Below are positions 1 through 6,744 of a stretch of 17,385 bases of DNA, one piece after another. This DNA is from Linnemannia hyalina (lineage: Eukaryota > Mortierellomycota > Mortierellomycetes > Mortierellales > Mortierellaceae). The notes under the pieces are model-generated. The model was not told the origin of the DNA, did no database searches, and saw only the letters and a list, made by a program, of their open reading frames with translations. Numbering within the stretch: the stretch's first letter is position 1; each line of letters begins with the position of its first letter. The translations under genes were made by a program, and so were the position numbers. Location of the stretch: the NCBI GenBank assembly GCA_019671135.1, contig JAHRHY010000050.1, positions 1 through 17,385 of the forward strand. Direction: 5' to 3'.

Positions 1-92
1 TCGCGGAACCTTTTATTATAAATTTTCTCTTAGGAAAAAGAACAAATAAGTCTTATAAAGAGTTCTATTCTTAAAAGAATAATGCAAAAGTT

Positions 93-150
93 GCCCGGGC
101 CGGAGATGATCAATCACCCATAATTAAAATTGCCCCTTGATTCGAAGGGG
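93..150. repeat. GC cluster, family TTGCCCGGGCCGG
   Basis: The cluster begins TTGCCCGGGCCGG, continues through a conserved ATGATCAAT...CCCATAA block, and closes with a perfect hairpin CCCCTT-gattcg-AAGGGG. Related copies start near 15588 (TTGCCCAGGCCGG) and 16773 (TTGCCCGGGCCGG). All share the order core, CAAT..CCCAYAA block, C-rich hairpin. Such GC-rich palindromic clusters are dispersed mobile-like repeats in many fungal mtDNAs. Confidence 0.7.
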
Positions 151-341
151 TGAAATGGATGATTGGACTTTTTAAGTATTAAATGTTTGGCCCGGGAGTG
201 AGTGGTACTACCTTCCAAGTCTTTAGGCTTGGTATAGGCCTGTTTTTATGGCCTATTTTCAGGGATAGTTCCTTATTATCCCGGGAAGAGGTAATGTAAG
301 CACATAAAAATTCATCGTACTGGGATTTTAATAAACTTAGT

Positions 342-364
342 ATCGTTCACCATTGGTGAACGAT
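342..364. repeat. Perfect inverted repeat, 10-bp stem, 3-nt loop
   Basis: The arm ATCGTTCACC is followed by ATT and the exact complement GGTGAACGAT. It lies in spacer DNA upstream of cob. It could be an RNA-processing hairpin, a replication-associated palindrome or a remnant of a hairpin element; the sequence does not decide. Confidence 0.7.
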
Positions 365-557
365 ATATCGTCTTCGTCAAGTAGGCGAAACTATTTTATA
401 AGAAAAGATAAAAAATAAAAAAAGATAATAAAAACAATATGCTTCTATAAAGAAGTATACCTTATTCATTTATTCGTCTTAATGAGACATAGTTTTTATA
501 ATTATGATTTAATAAAGAGACGTAAGAATAAGGAATATAAAAAGAATAAAAAATATT

Positions 558-1715
558 TTGAAACTTTTAAAAACCCATCCATTTTTAAGTTTAGTTAATA
601 GTTATGTAATAGATTCACCATCTCCTTCAAATATTTCATATTTATGGAATTATGGAAGTCTTCTTGGTGTTGTATTAGTAATTCAAATCGCTACAGGTGT
701 TACATTAGCAATGCATTATGTACCACATGTAGATTTAGCCTTTATTAGTGTAGAACATATTATGAGAGATGTAAACTATGGTTGGATGATAAGATATTTC
801 CATGCAAATGGAGCTGCATTCTTCTTTATTTTCATATATATCCATATGGCTAAAGGATTATATTACGGTTCTTATAAAGCACCAAGAGTAATGTTATGGT
901 CAATAGGTGTAATTATCTTCTTATTATTAATAATAACTGGATTCTTAGGTTATGTTCTTCCTTATGGACAAATGTCTTTTTGGGGTGCAACAGTAATTAC
1001 AAACTTAATGTCAGCAATACCGTGGATAGGTAATGATTTTGTAGAATTCTTATGGGGTGGATTCTCTGTAGGTAATCCTACTTTAAACAGATTCTTCAGT
1101 TTACATTATTTATTACCATTTATTTTAGCTGCTTTAGTAATAGCTCATTTTATAGCTCTACACGAGCACGGATCAAATAATCCTCTTGGAATTACTTCAA
1201 ATGTAGATAGAATAAGATTCCATCCTTACTATAGCTTCAAAGATTTAGTAGGTCTTTTTGTTTTCTTCTTCTTATTTGCATATTTTGTATTCTTTAATCC
1301 AAATTTCTTTGGAGAAAGTGATAACTATATCCCAGCAAATCCTTTAGTTACTCCTATCTCAATTGTACCAGAATTCTATCTTTTACCATTTTATGCAATT
1401 TTAAGATCAATACCTCATAAATTATTGGGTGTAATAGGGATGGTTGCTGCCATCTTAATTTTATTAGCTACTCCATTCTTGGATACTTCTAGAATTAGAT
1501 CTATGCAATTTAGACCAATCATGAAATTCTTCTTCTGGTTATTCGTGGCTAACTTCTTAATATTAGGTTGGATCGGAGCTAACCATCCAGAATCACCTCT
1601 TGTTGAGATAGGTCAAGTATCTACAGTATTCTATTTCTCTTACTTCTTAGTAATCTTACCAGTAGTAGGAATCATAGAAAACACGTTATTCGATTTAGGT
1701 ACAAAAACTAAATAG
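558..1715 (+). CDS. cob: Apocytochrome b (complex III)
   Basis: Cytochrome b is the membrane core of the bc1 complex in the inner mitochondrial membrane; it binds hemes bL and bH and forms both quinone sites. The 385-residue length is typical of fungi. The four heme ligands fall at the standard positions His82, His96, His183 and His197, and the start aligns with the usual fungal MRLLKSHP-type terminus. The codon there is TTG (558-560), with ATT just before it, so initiation is non-AUG whichever is used. The Qo-loop motif reads PEFY (271-274) instead of the usual PEWY. The gene is uninterrupted and ends in TAG, followed at once by the TTTAACACC + C-run motif. Two displaced copies of its last codons lie downstream (2655-2804, 5111-5183), so its present 3' end may have been brought by a mobile element. 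Confidence 0.98.
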   Translation: MKLLKTHPFLSLVNSYVIDSPSPSNISYLWNYGSLLGVVLVIQIATGVTLAMHYVPHVDLAFISVEHIMRDVNYGWMIRYFHANGAAFFFIFIYIHMAKGLYYGSYKAPRVMLWSIGVIIFLLLIITGFLGYVLPYGQMSFWGATVITNLMSAIPWIGNDFVEFLWGGFSVGNPTLNRFFSLHYLLPFILAALVIAHFIALHEHGSNNPLGITSNVDRIRFHPYYSFKDLVGLFVFFFLFAYFVFFNPNFFGESDNYIPANPLVTPISIVPEFYLLPFYAILRSIPHKLLGVIGMVAAILILLATPFLDTSRIRSMQFRPIMKFFFWLFVANFLILGWIGANHPESPLVEIGQVSTVFYFSYFLVILPVVGIIENTLFDLGTKTK

Positions 1716-1731
1716 TTTAACACCCCCCCCC
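1716..1731 (+). promoter_or_regulatory. C-run 3'-end motif after cob
   Basis: TTTAACA followed by a long C run starts directly after the cob stop codon. The same motif follows both displaced cob ends and, on the minus strand, atp9 and atp6. I infer an mRNA 3'-end or processing signal, analogous in position to the yeast mitochondrial dodecamer; that role is not shown by the sequence. Confidence 0.6.
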
Positions 1732-1830
1732 ACCATTAATTAAGAATATCCTTTAAAGCACTTTTAATTTCAACTATTAACAATCCAAATTAGGGTGCAC
1801 ACTTTTTTTAAGGCTATGATAGGTGCACAT

Positions 1831-1863
1831 ATATATGATTAAATTTCTTTTTTTGTACGAGAC
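1831..1863 (+). repeat. cox2-type 5' leader copy in front of the cob-linked endonuclease
   Basis: From ATATATGATTAAATTT through TTGTACGAGAC this is identical to the leader of cox2 (about 6695-6727) and to a third copy at about 8652-8684. Reading from the ATG at 1835 meets a stop after about 22 codons, so here the segment acts as untranslated leader and the next ATG (1881) starts the ORF. Confidence 0.8.
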
Positions 1864-1880
1864 CCTTTTTTTAAATATAT

Positions 1881-2627
1881 ATGTTAAACTTTTTCAACAA
1901 TAACTCAATGGTTCAATTTCGACAATATACTCAATTGTCAAATGCTTCTTCCACACCGGTGACTCCTGTTATGATTTATTCTAATGCTGATCTCGAAAAA
2001 TTCAAAATTTTATCTGATAATAAAGATAAGACTGGAATTTATCAATGGCAGCATGTGGAGTCCGGGAAAACCTACGTAGGATCCGGAATGGAGTTATCTG
2101 TGCGTATTAGACGTTACTATAATCTTAGCTATTTAGAAGCTGGGAAAAATAGATATATCAATAATGCTTTAAGACTTCATGGTTACTCAACATTTTCTTT
2201 GATGATTCTTGAATATATAGACATTAAGGACATGACGAAACCTGAAGCTAGGAAATTAGTTCTTGAAAGAGAGCAATACTACTTAGACCTTCTATCTCCT
2301 CATTATAATATATTAAAGCTTGCTGGTAAATCCTTAGGGTTTAAACATTCTCCTGAGGTTATCGATAAATTTTCTTCTAATAACAAAGGAGTTAACAATC
2401 CTATGTTTGGTCGTACTGGGGATAAAAACATATTATCTAAGAAAGTATATGTTTACGAGGATTTACAATCCTCTAACCCTCTTAAGGTATTTAATTCTTA
2501 TACTGAGGCTGCGATATATTTTAATTGTCATCGAAAATCTATTTATAGATACATAGATACAAAAAAAGTATTTAAGATGTGTATCCTTTCATCTGAGCCT
2601 TTTAATTCTTATAATAAGGCTGCTTAG
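1881..2627 (+). CDS. GIY-YIG homing endonuclease, free-standing, in the cob 3' element
   Basis: A 248-residue GIY-YIG nuclease, expected to cut a target near the 3' end of cob and drive copying of the surrounding element. GIY lies at 52-54 and YVG (for YIG) at 65-67; the conserved Arg is in the SVRIRRYY segment (75-78), the catalytic Glu is in LEREQYYLD (about 131) and the Asn is in HYNILKLAG (143). A NUMOD-type DNA-binding tail follows: NNPMFGRTG (172-180), then a helix-turn-helix-like SYTEAAIYFNCHRKSIYRYI region. All catalytic elements are present, so it looks active. It is not in an intron: cob ends with its own stop before it, and a repeated rather than continued cob end follows. Its N-terminus (MLNFFNN) and leader resemble cox2, suggesting leader capture. 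Confidence 0.9.
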   Translation: MLNFFNNNSMVQFRQYTQLSNASSTPVTPVMIYSNADLEKFKILSDNKDKTGIYQWQHVESGKTYVGSGMELSVRIRRYYNLSYLEAGKNRYINNALRLHGYSTFSLMILEYIDIKDMTKPEARKLVLEREQYYLDLLSPHYNILKLAGKSLGFKHSPEVIDKFSSNNKGVNNPMFGRTGDKNILSKKVYVYEDLQSSNPLKVFNSYTEAAIYFNCHRKSIYRYIDTKKVFKMCILSSEPFNSYNKAA

Positions 2628-2654
2628 GTGTGTACCTTTTCTCGGCAGGCTTTG

Positions 2655-2804
2655 TGGATAGGTGCGAACCATCCAGAAAGCCCATTAGTAGAAATTGGAC
2701 AAGTTTCTACTATTTTCTATTTCTCTTACTTCTTAGTAATCTTACCAGTAGTAGGAATAATCGAAAATACGTTATTCGATTTAGGAACTAAAACAACTAA
2801 ATAG
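2655..2804 (+). pseudogene. cob: Displaced cob 3' end, copy 1
   Basis: The segment encodes [10 protein letters not shown] through GTKTTK and TAG, matching cob residues 338-385 with many synonymous changes plus one extra Thr near the end. It has no start and cannot encode a working protein. The frame is intact, so displacement is fairly recent or the donor end was functional until replaced. It begins abruptly after the endonuclease gene and ends with the C-run motif. Confidence 0.93.
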
Positions 2805-2818
2805 TTTAACACCCCCCC
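2805..2818 (+). promoter_or_regulatory. C-run 3'-end motif after displaced cob copy 1
   Basis: TTTAACA plus seven C residues directly follows the TAG of the displaced end, as after intact cob. Motif and 3' end evidently move or stay together. Confidence 0.6.
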
Positions 2819-3139
2819 AATTATTTTTTCAGAAACATATAACTTTGAAGCTTGCTATTGAAGAAATAATTCCATGTCGCGCGGAGTAAAATAACTTTTA
2901 ATAAAAAATTAATTAATAATTTTTTATGTACCCGTTCAATCGCTGGAGTTAAAAATGGACTCCCGGTGGTAAAATAATAAATGTGTAACAGTAATTAGTC
3001 GGTTTTAAATAAAAGGTACTCCCCTTTAGAGATAGATAATTCTATATTGGAATATATTACGTGTTCAAGGCCTTTTATTTTCTAAATGTTAAAAATAAAA
3101 TTTTTAATTCGCCGAAGGATTGAGTTTTTAATTTATATT

Positions 3140-3184
3140 ATCCGGGGGCCCACCTCCGCATTTCTGCAGAGGTCCCCGGCCCAA
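3140..3184. repeat. GC-rich hairpin cluster
   Basis: CCGGGGGCCCACCTC is followed by a CGCATTTCTG loop and CAGAGGTCCCCGGCCC. The loop and lower stem resemble the hairpin near 15630 (CCTCTGCATTTCTACAGAGG), so both appear to be one element family. Confidence 0.65.
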
Positions 3185-3489
3185 ACATTTATTTATAAAG
3201 GCACCTGAGAGACCTAGTTAATCATTATCCCTCTTATTTTCTATAAATTACTCGTAACAGAGCGAGTATAAATAACCCCTGCTGTTAACGAACAGCCAAA
3301 TCGTATGAGGATGCGAATTCCTTACCCCCAAAATTAGGGAAAACCCTTGGCTTCGCCTACTGCCTTTCGCAGTAGCTAACCTTATGTTTTCTCTCTAACC
3401 CCTCTTCTTTTGCCTTTATCCTGTGTTACTCTGGAGAAATCCCATTGTTGAATCAATCCATTTATTGAAATTGAATCACCTCGGTAACA

Positions 3490-3532
3490 GAGGCCCGGCC
3501 CTCCTTCGGAGGGTGGGGGCCCCCCAGGGCAG
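3490..3532. repeat. GC-rich double hairpin cluster
   Basis: GGCCCGGCCCTCC-ttcg-GGAGGGTGGGGGCCC folds as a strong stem with a UUCG-type tetraloop; a short C/G palindrome follows. The density of G and C in otherwise AT-rich DNA and the UUCG loop suggest a mobile double-hairpin-type element. Confidence 0.6.
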
Positions 3533-3661
3533 TAAAACATTGGATTTAAAGCAAAGCCATTTTCTCGTACGAATGTACAACCTAAGGGGTTTTTATATTT
3601 TTTTTATAAAAACCTCCCCGCCTGCGGAGAGCCACCGCTTCAGCTCAACCTAAAAAACACA

Positions 3662-5026
3662 ATGTTACACTTAACAAATTTCCCTTTATTATCTTGTTCC
3701 TCTAAATCTTTATCCCCTGTCCTTTCTAATGCTATGCCTTTTTCTACGAATAATATATTAAATGTTCTATTTTATTATTATATTTATTTAGTTAATAATA
3801 TTGTTTTTAAAGTTTTTATTATTGTAGTAATTTATTCTTTTATTATACTTACTTTAAATGATAATGTTCTTTATTGTATGGATGATATTAATGAAGGAAC
3901 TAGTTCACCAGAAAGTGGCGTTGAATCTTTTTCTAAAAAACGTAAATACATTACATCTGATTCAAGTAATGTATTAGGTTCGGTTGATAGTTCTATATTA
4001 GCATCAGAGTCTAGTAAAAACACAATTGTAGCTGATAATCAACCTAATATTGATTCAGCCTCTGCTGTTGAATCTTCAAAAGGTGTTAATTTAAATTTTA
4101 GTATTCTTGCTGATTTTAAAGATTCTGCCCTTGGGCTGAATCACCCTGCGGGAGATTCTTTTAAAATAGTTGGATTAGGTGCTGCAGCAACAGGTATTGG
4201 TATTGGAGCATCAAAAATATTAAAAACATTACCTCCTCAGACTAGAGCTGGTACCACTATCGCTGTATCTTCATTAATAGCTTCTTATTTAAGTGTTAGA
4301 AATTATTTAAATATTTTATACGGTAAAGATGCTAACATTGTTGAGACAAGCTCTAATAGTACAATTAGCGCTAATATCCCTGTTAAAAATATACCTAAAT
4401 ATGAAATAGACACTAACATTAAAGTTGGTGATTATTCAATTAATGCTAAAATAGAAAATGATGAGTTAACTTTAAATAGAATACCCTCTACTACTTCTGC
4501 TTCAAATTCTAATGTAGACAATCTTTCTATAATAGAGAATACTTCCACATCCAATATTTCTAATGAAGAGTATTATAAAATTAGTGATAGTTATAATATT
4601 AACTCTGTGTTGGAATGTGGTGATTTATTAAATATGTCTCATTACAACGTATACTATAAACTTGAATTAGTATTATTATTCGTATTATTTTTAAGTTTAT
4701 ACGCTGTATTTGGTTTAACTATTATTAGTGTAATTAATAAATATGGTACTACTCTTGATAATTATTTTAAAAATAAATATATTTTAATGTATATTAATTT
4801 AAATAGAAAATATTTAAATATCTTATTTTGGTTCTGGTTAATCTTTCTATACTTTTCCATCGCGTTAGCGATGGTTATTACATATGCATTAATAGATACT
4901 TTTGATATGTATTTTATACACAATAAAGAAGTTATATCTAATTCTTTATTAGTATTTGGTAGTTATAAATCATTAATAAATAATAAAAACGATAAAAATA
5001 AAATTAATGTAAACACCTCCCTATAA
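3662..5026 (+). CDS. Hypothetical membrane protein A, partner ORF of the cob element
   Basis: I do not recognise a named family. The 454-residue protein has hydrophobic segments at about 31-65, a Gly/Ala-rich pair at about 167-185 and 196-215, a long Ser/Asn-rich hydrophilic middle, and two strong C-terminal helices at about 334-357 and 385-412. LTLNDNVLYCMDD (63-75) closely matches FLNDNIIYCADE in ORF B behind cox2, which shows homology; C and D share the general plan. Codon use is AT-rich like the other mobile ORFs. It ends within a C-run motif (AAACACCTCCC), and a displaced cob end follows 85 bases on, so it belongs to the cob-linked element series. Similar membrane ORFs are sometimes linked to mitochondrial plasmids, but I cannot test that here. 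Function unknown. Confidence 0.75.
   Translation: MLHLTNFPLLSCSSKSLSPVLSNAMPFSTNNILNVLFYYYIYLVNNIVFKVFIIVVIYSFIILTLNDNVLYCMDDINEGTSSPESGVESFSKKRKYITSDSSNVLGSVDSSILASESSKNTIVADNQPNIDSASAVESSKGVNLNFSILADFKDSALGLNHPAGDSFKIVGLGAAATGIGIGASKILKTLPPQTRAGTTIAVSSLIASYLSVRNYLNILYGKDANIVETSSNSTISANIPVKNIPKYEIDTNIKVGDYSINAKIENDELTLNRIPSTTSASNSNVDNLSIIENTSTSNISNEEYYKISDSYNINSVLECGDLLNMSHYNVYYKLELVLLFVLFLSLYAVFGLTIISVINKYGTTLDNYFKNKYILMYINLNRKYLNILFWFWLIFLYFSIALAMVITYALIDTFDMYFIHNKEVISNSLLVFGSYKSLINNKNDKNKINVNTSL
5011..5022 (+). promoter_or_regulatory. C-run motif at the end of membrane ORF A
   Basis: AAACACCTCCCT overlaps the last codons of the ORF (Asn-Thr-Ser-Leu-stop). It has the same form as TTTAACACCTCC after the cox2-endonuclease gene and ATAACACCTCC after ORF B, suggesting that element ORFs carry a CCTCC version of the motif. 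Confidence 0.5.
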
Positions 5027-5110
5027 TTTTAATTATGAATTATTGTTTTACAATAATAAACAATTAAATTATTATTTTACAAGTCAAATATATACCAATA
5101 TTAATACCTT

Positions 5111-5183
5111 TTCTTAGATAATCTTACCAGTAGTAAGTATTCTCGAAAACACGTTATTCAATTTAGGTACTAAAACTAAATAG
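5111..5183 (+). pseudogene. cob: Displaced cob 3' end, copy 2 (shorter)
   Basis: The last 20 or so codons of cob are recognisable (ILPVV...ENTLFNLGTKTK, TAG) with changes such as VSIL for VGII and N for D. Its GAAAACACG and GTKTK ending are closer to intact cob than to displaced copy 1 (GTKTTK). It follows membrane ORF A and carries its own C-run motif. Confidence 0.88.
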
Positions 5184-5196
5184 TTTAACACCCCCC
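5184..5196 (+). promoter_or_regulatory. C-run 3'-end motif after displaced cob copy 2
   Basis: TTTAACACCCCCC directly follows the stop codon, as at the two other cob ends. Confidence 0.6.
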
Positions 5197-5202
5197 TTAA
5201 TA

Positions 5203-5456
5203 AAACGAGGAAACTTTTATAAAAAATATACTTATATTTTAAATTCTTATATAGGACAATCTCGAAATTACCATGTGTTTTTCCCATTAAATAATAAAAT
5301 TAATGAAATTCCAAATAACGAAGATTTAGATATTCAATTAAAAAAATGGCTTATTTCAAATAAACCAGAAAAATATATTTAAATAGTGCAGAATTTAAAG
5401 AAAATGTATATATAGAAAATAAAGGAAAATCAATTCCGAATATATTTATGGCTTAA
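5203..5456 (+). pseudogene. Unidentified ORF debris, frameshifted
   Basis: Two adjoining open stretches read like one decayed protein: the first (5203-5382) contains YILNSYIGQSRNYHVFFPL and ends in TAA; a second in another frame (5379-5456) contains LNSAEFKENVYIENKGK and ends FMA-stop. A single-base shift would join them. Composition and codon use look coding, and there is no start codon. I do not recognise the family; a fragment of a plasmid-type polymerase or another element ORF are guesses. Confidence 0.45.
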
Positions 5457-5537
5457 TACAATTATTAATAAAGAAATATTAATATAGAATTACTATAAGA
5501 TTTAAGAAAGGCTTTAAAATCCCTGTTTAAAAAAATA

Positions 5538-5608
5538 GCCCCGATAGCTTAGTGGTAAAGTAGAGGTTTGAAAAACCTTTTACGGTTGTTCGATTCATCC
5601 TCGGAGCA
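5538..5608 (+). tRNA. trnF: tRNA-Phe (GAA)
   Basis: A 71-nt cloverleaf: acceptor GCCCCGA/TCGGAGC, D stem GCTT/AAGT, anticodon stem GAGGT/ACCTT with loop TTGAAAA (anticodon GAA), T stem GGTTG/CATCC. There are mismatches at acceptor 3-70 (C-A) and in the T stem (T-T). Those flaws and the surrounding debris leave open that it is a degraded copy. The loop and overall fold support real tRNA origin. Confidence 0.8.
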
Positions 5609-5671
5609 AATACAAAAAATAATATAATTTAATCTATTATTTCTTTATAATAAATAAAAAATAAAAAAAAC

Positions 5672-6544
5672 ATGTATATCTGTAATGCTATTATTACTCA
5701 TACTCATTCTGCATTTTCTTTATTTATTTTCGAATATATCAATATAGAAAATTTATCGAAAGAAGATGTACGGAAATTGATTCTCTCACGGAAACAATAT
5801 TATCTTGATACTCTTGAGCCCTTCCCTCCGGCACGGCCCGCTTTATTTTATACTTCCCTGCGGCACGCCTGTGTCTCTAACGAGCCAAAGGCTGTTTTAA
5901 TTAATAAATAAATTAAAACTTGTTTTTAAGATGCCCCTCTTACGGGGGCTGGCGGCGCCTGAATATAATATCCTTAAAGTAGCTGGTAGTTCATTAGGAT
6001 ATAAACATCTTCCTGAAATACGAATAAGAATTAGTGAAGCTCTTTCAGGAGATAAAAGTCCATTATTTGGAAAAATTTACCCCCCAGAAATGCGAGCTAA
6101 AATGAGTGAAGCTTTAACAGGAAAAATAGCTACTCAACTTACAAAAGAAAAAATGAGTGAAGCTCATACCGGTAAAATTTATCGGAAGAAACTAAGCTTA
6201 AGATAAGTGAAGCTCTTACAGGTAAAGTATTAACTGAGGCCACAAAAGCTAAAATTAGTGAAGCCAACATAGGAAAAACTTTATCAGAAGGGACTAAAGA
6301 AAAGATCAGATCAGTATTACTAGAGGTACTTGCATTTATGTTTATAATTGTGATAGATCTTTAATTAATTAATACTTTTAATTCCTATCGTAAAGCTGCT
6401 GAGTTTTTTAAGGTAGATAAAAATACAATAGTACGTTACACTAATAATGGTAAATTATTTCAAGGTAAGTGGGTATTATCAACCACTCTTTTCAATCCGG
6501 ATTCTTGTCTAGGAGCTACTTCAAAGGAGGATAAGAACATCTAA
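5672..6544 (+). pseudogene. Decayed GIY-YIG endonuclease with NUMOD3 repeats, split by a GC insertion
   Basis: The remnant starts at MYICNAIITHTHSAFSLFIFEYI, which aligns with residue 91 onward of the cob-linked enzyme; the GIY and YIG motifs are missing, so it is 5'-truncated. It continues with RKQYYLDTLEP, is broken by about 140 bases of GC-rich DNA (5821-5960), then resumes exactly at EYNILKVAGSSLGYKH. The tail has NUMOD3-type repeats (ISEALSG.., KMSEALTGK, KMSEAHTGK and further units after a frameshift near 6190), then a NUMOD1-like segment (SYRKAAEFFKVDKNTIVRY) ending at TAA 6542-6544. At least one more stop or frameshift lies near 6365. No active nuclease can be made. Confidence 0.85.
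5821..5960. mobile_element. GC-rich hairpin element inserted in an endonuclease gene
   Basis: About 140 bases separate LEP (…CTTGAGCC) from EYNIL (GAATAT…), which are contiguous in related enzymes, so the insertion is clean. It contains CCCTCCGGCACGGCCCG and CCCTGCGGCACGCC near one end, an AT palindrome (TTTTAATTAATAAAT..AATTAAAA) in the middle and CCCCTCTTACGGGGGC near the other. Short CC/CCT repeats at the borders may be a target duplication. This gives direct evidence that such GC clusters move. Confidence 0.6.
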
Positions 6545-6632
6545 ATTATTATTAATGATAGGGGTATAATATATCATTATCATATAAATCGCTTAATTAT
6601 AAAGACTCTAAATATATTTTAACCTTTATAAT

Positions 6633-6644
6633 CTAACACCCTCC
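6633..6644 (+). promoter_or_regulatory. C-run motif after the decayed GIY-YIG unit
   Basis: CTAACACCCTCC lies about 90 bases after the end of the endonuclease remnant and about 100 before cox2. It fits the element-end form of the motif and marks the boundary between the cob-linked series and cox2. Confidence 0.5.
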
Positions 6645-6694
6645 TATTTGCATAATAACCCTTATTGATGTAAGTGGCCATAACCGTTGAAATA

Positions 6695-6744
6695 TATATA
6701 TGATTAAATTTCTTTTTTTGTACGAGACCCTTTTTAAAATTACA
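6695..6744 (+). promoter_or_regulatory. cox2 5' leader, repeated elsewhere
   Basis: The leader ATATATGATTAAATTT..TTGTACGAGAC is present three times in the window (about 1831, 6695 and 8652). Repetition of the same leader before different ORFs suggests a transcription, processing or translation-activation site. An in-frame ATG at 6700 makes translation of part of it possible, but the copy at 1835 runs into a stop, favouring an untranslated role. Confidence 0.6.

Larger units (their letters stand above)
1..557. other. Non-coding spacer with GC clusters and hairpins upstream of cob
   Basis: I see no gene here. The stretch holds a GC cluster (about 93-150), a second GCCCGGG core near 190, and a run of stem-loops: CCAAG/CTTGG (about 216-233), ATAGGCC/GGCCTAT (about 232-254) and GGGATA/TATCCC (about 262-283). 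A perfect inverted repeat lies at 342-364. Two complementary arms, 461-479 and 517-533, could form a long hairpin just before cob. The first bases could belong to a gene or RNA cut by the window edge, but nothing recognisable supports that. Confidence 0.6.
2819..3661. other. Long GC-cluster spacer, no gene recognised
   Basis: About 840 bases without a supported gene. It is richer in GC islands than its surroundings and holds a chain of hairpins: CCGGGG..CCCCGG around 3142-3180, ACTCG/CGAGT near 3250, GCTGTT/AACAGC near 3282, GGC-ttc-GCC and CTACTGC/GCAGTAG near 3350-3376, and CCCTCC-ttcg-GGAGGG near 3498. I looked for conserved SSU and LSU rRNA blocks, RNase P RNA P4 sequences and group I intron core motifs and did not find them. 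A structured RNA or an array of hairpin elements remains possible. Confidence 0.5.

Noticed and set aside
1716..2654. A group I or II intron in cob holding the GIY-YIG gene
   Set aside because: cob is complete with its own stop before the gene, and the downstream segment repeats codons 338-385 instead of continuing the frame. No intron core motifs are visible.
3423..3653. 76-codon plus-strand open frame
   Set aside because: It crosses GC hairpin clusters, has no recognisable domain and reads through the CCCTCC-ttcg-GGAGGG palindrome. It is most likely a chance frame in the spacer.
2819..3661. rRNA or RNase P RNA gene
   Set aside because: None of the universally conserved SSU or LSU blocks or the RNase P P4 sequences could be seen by eye.
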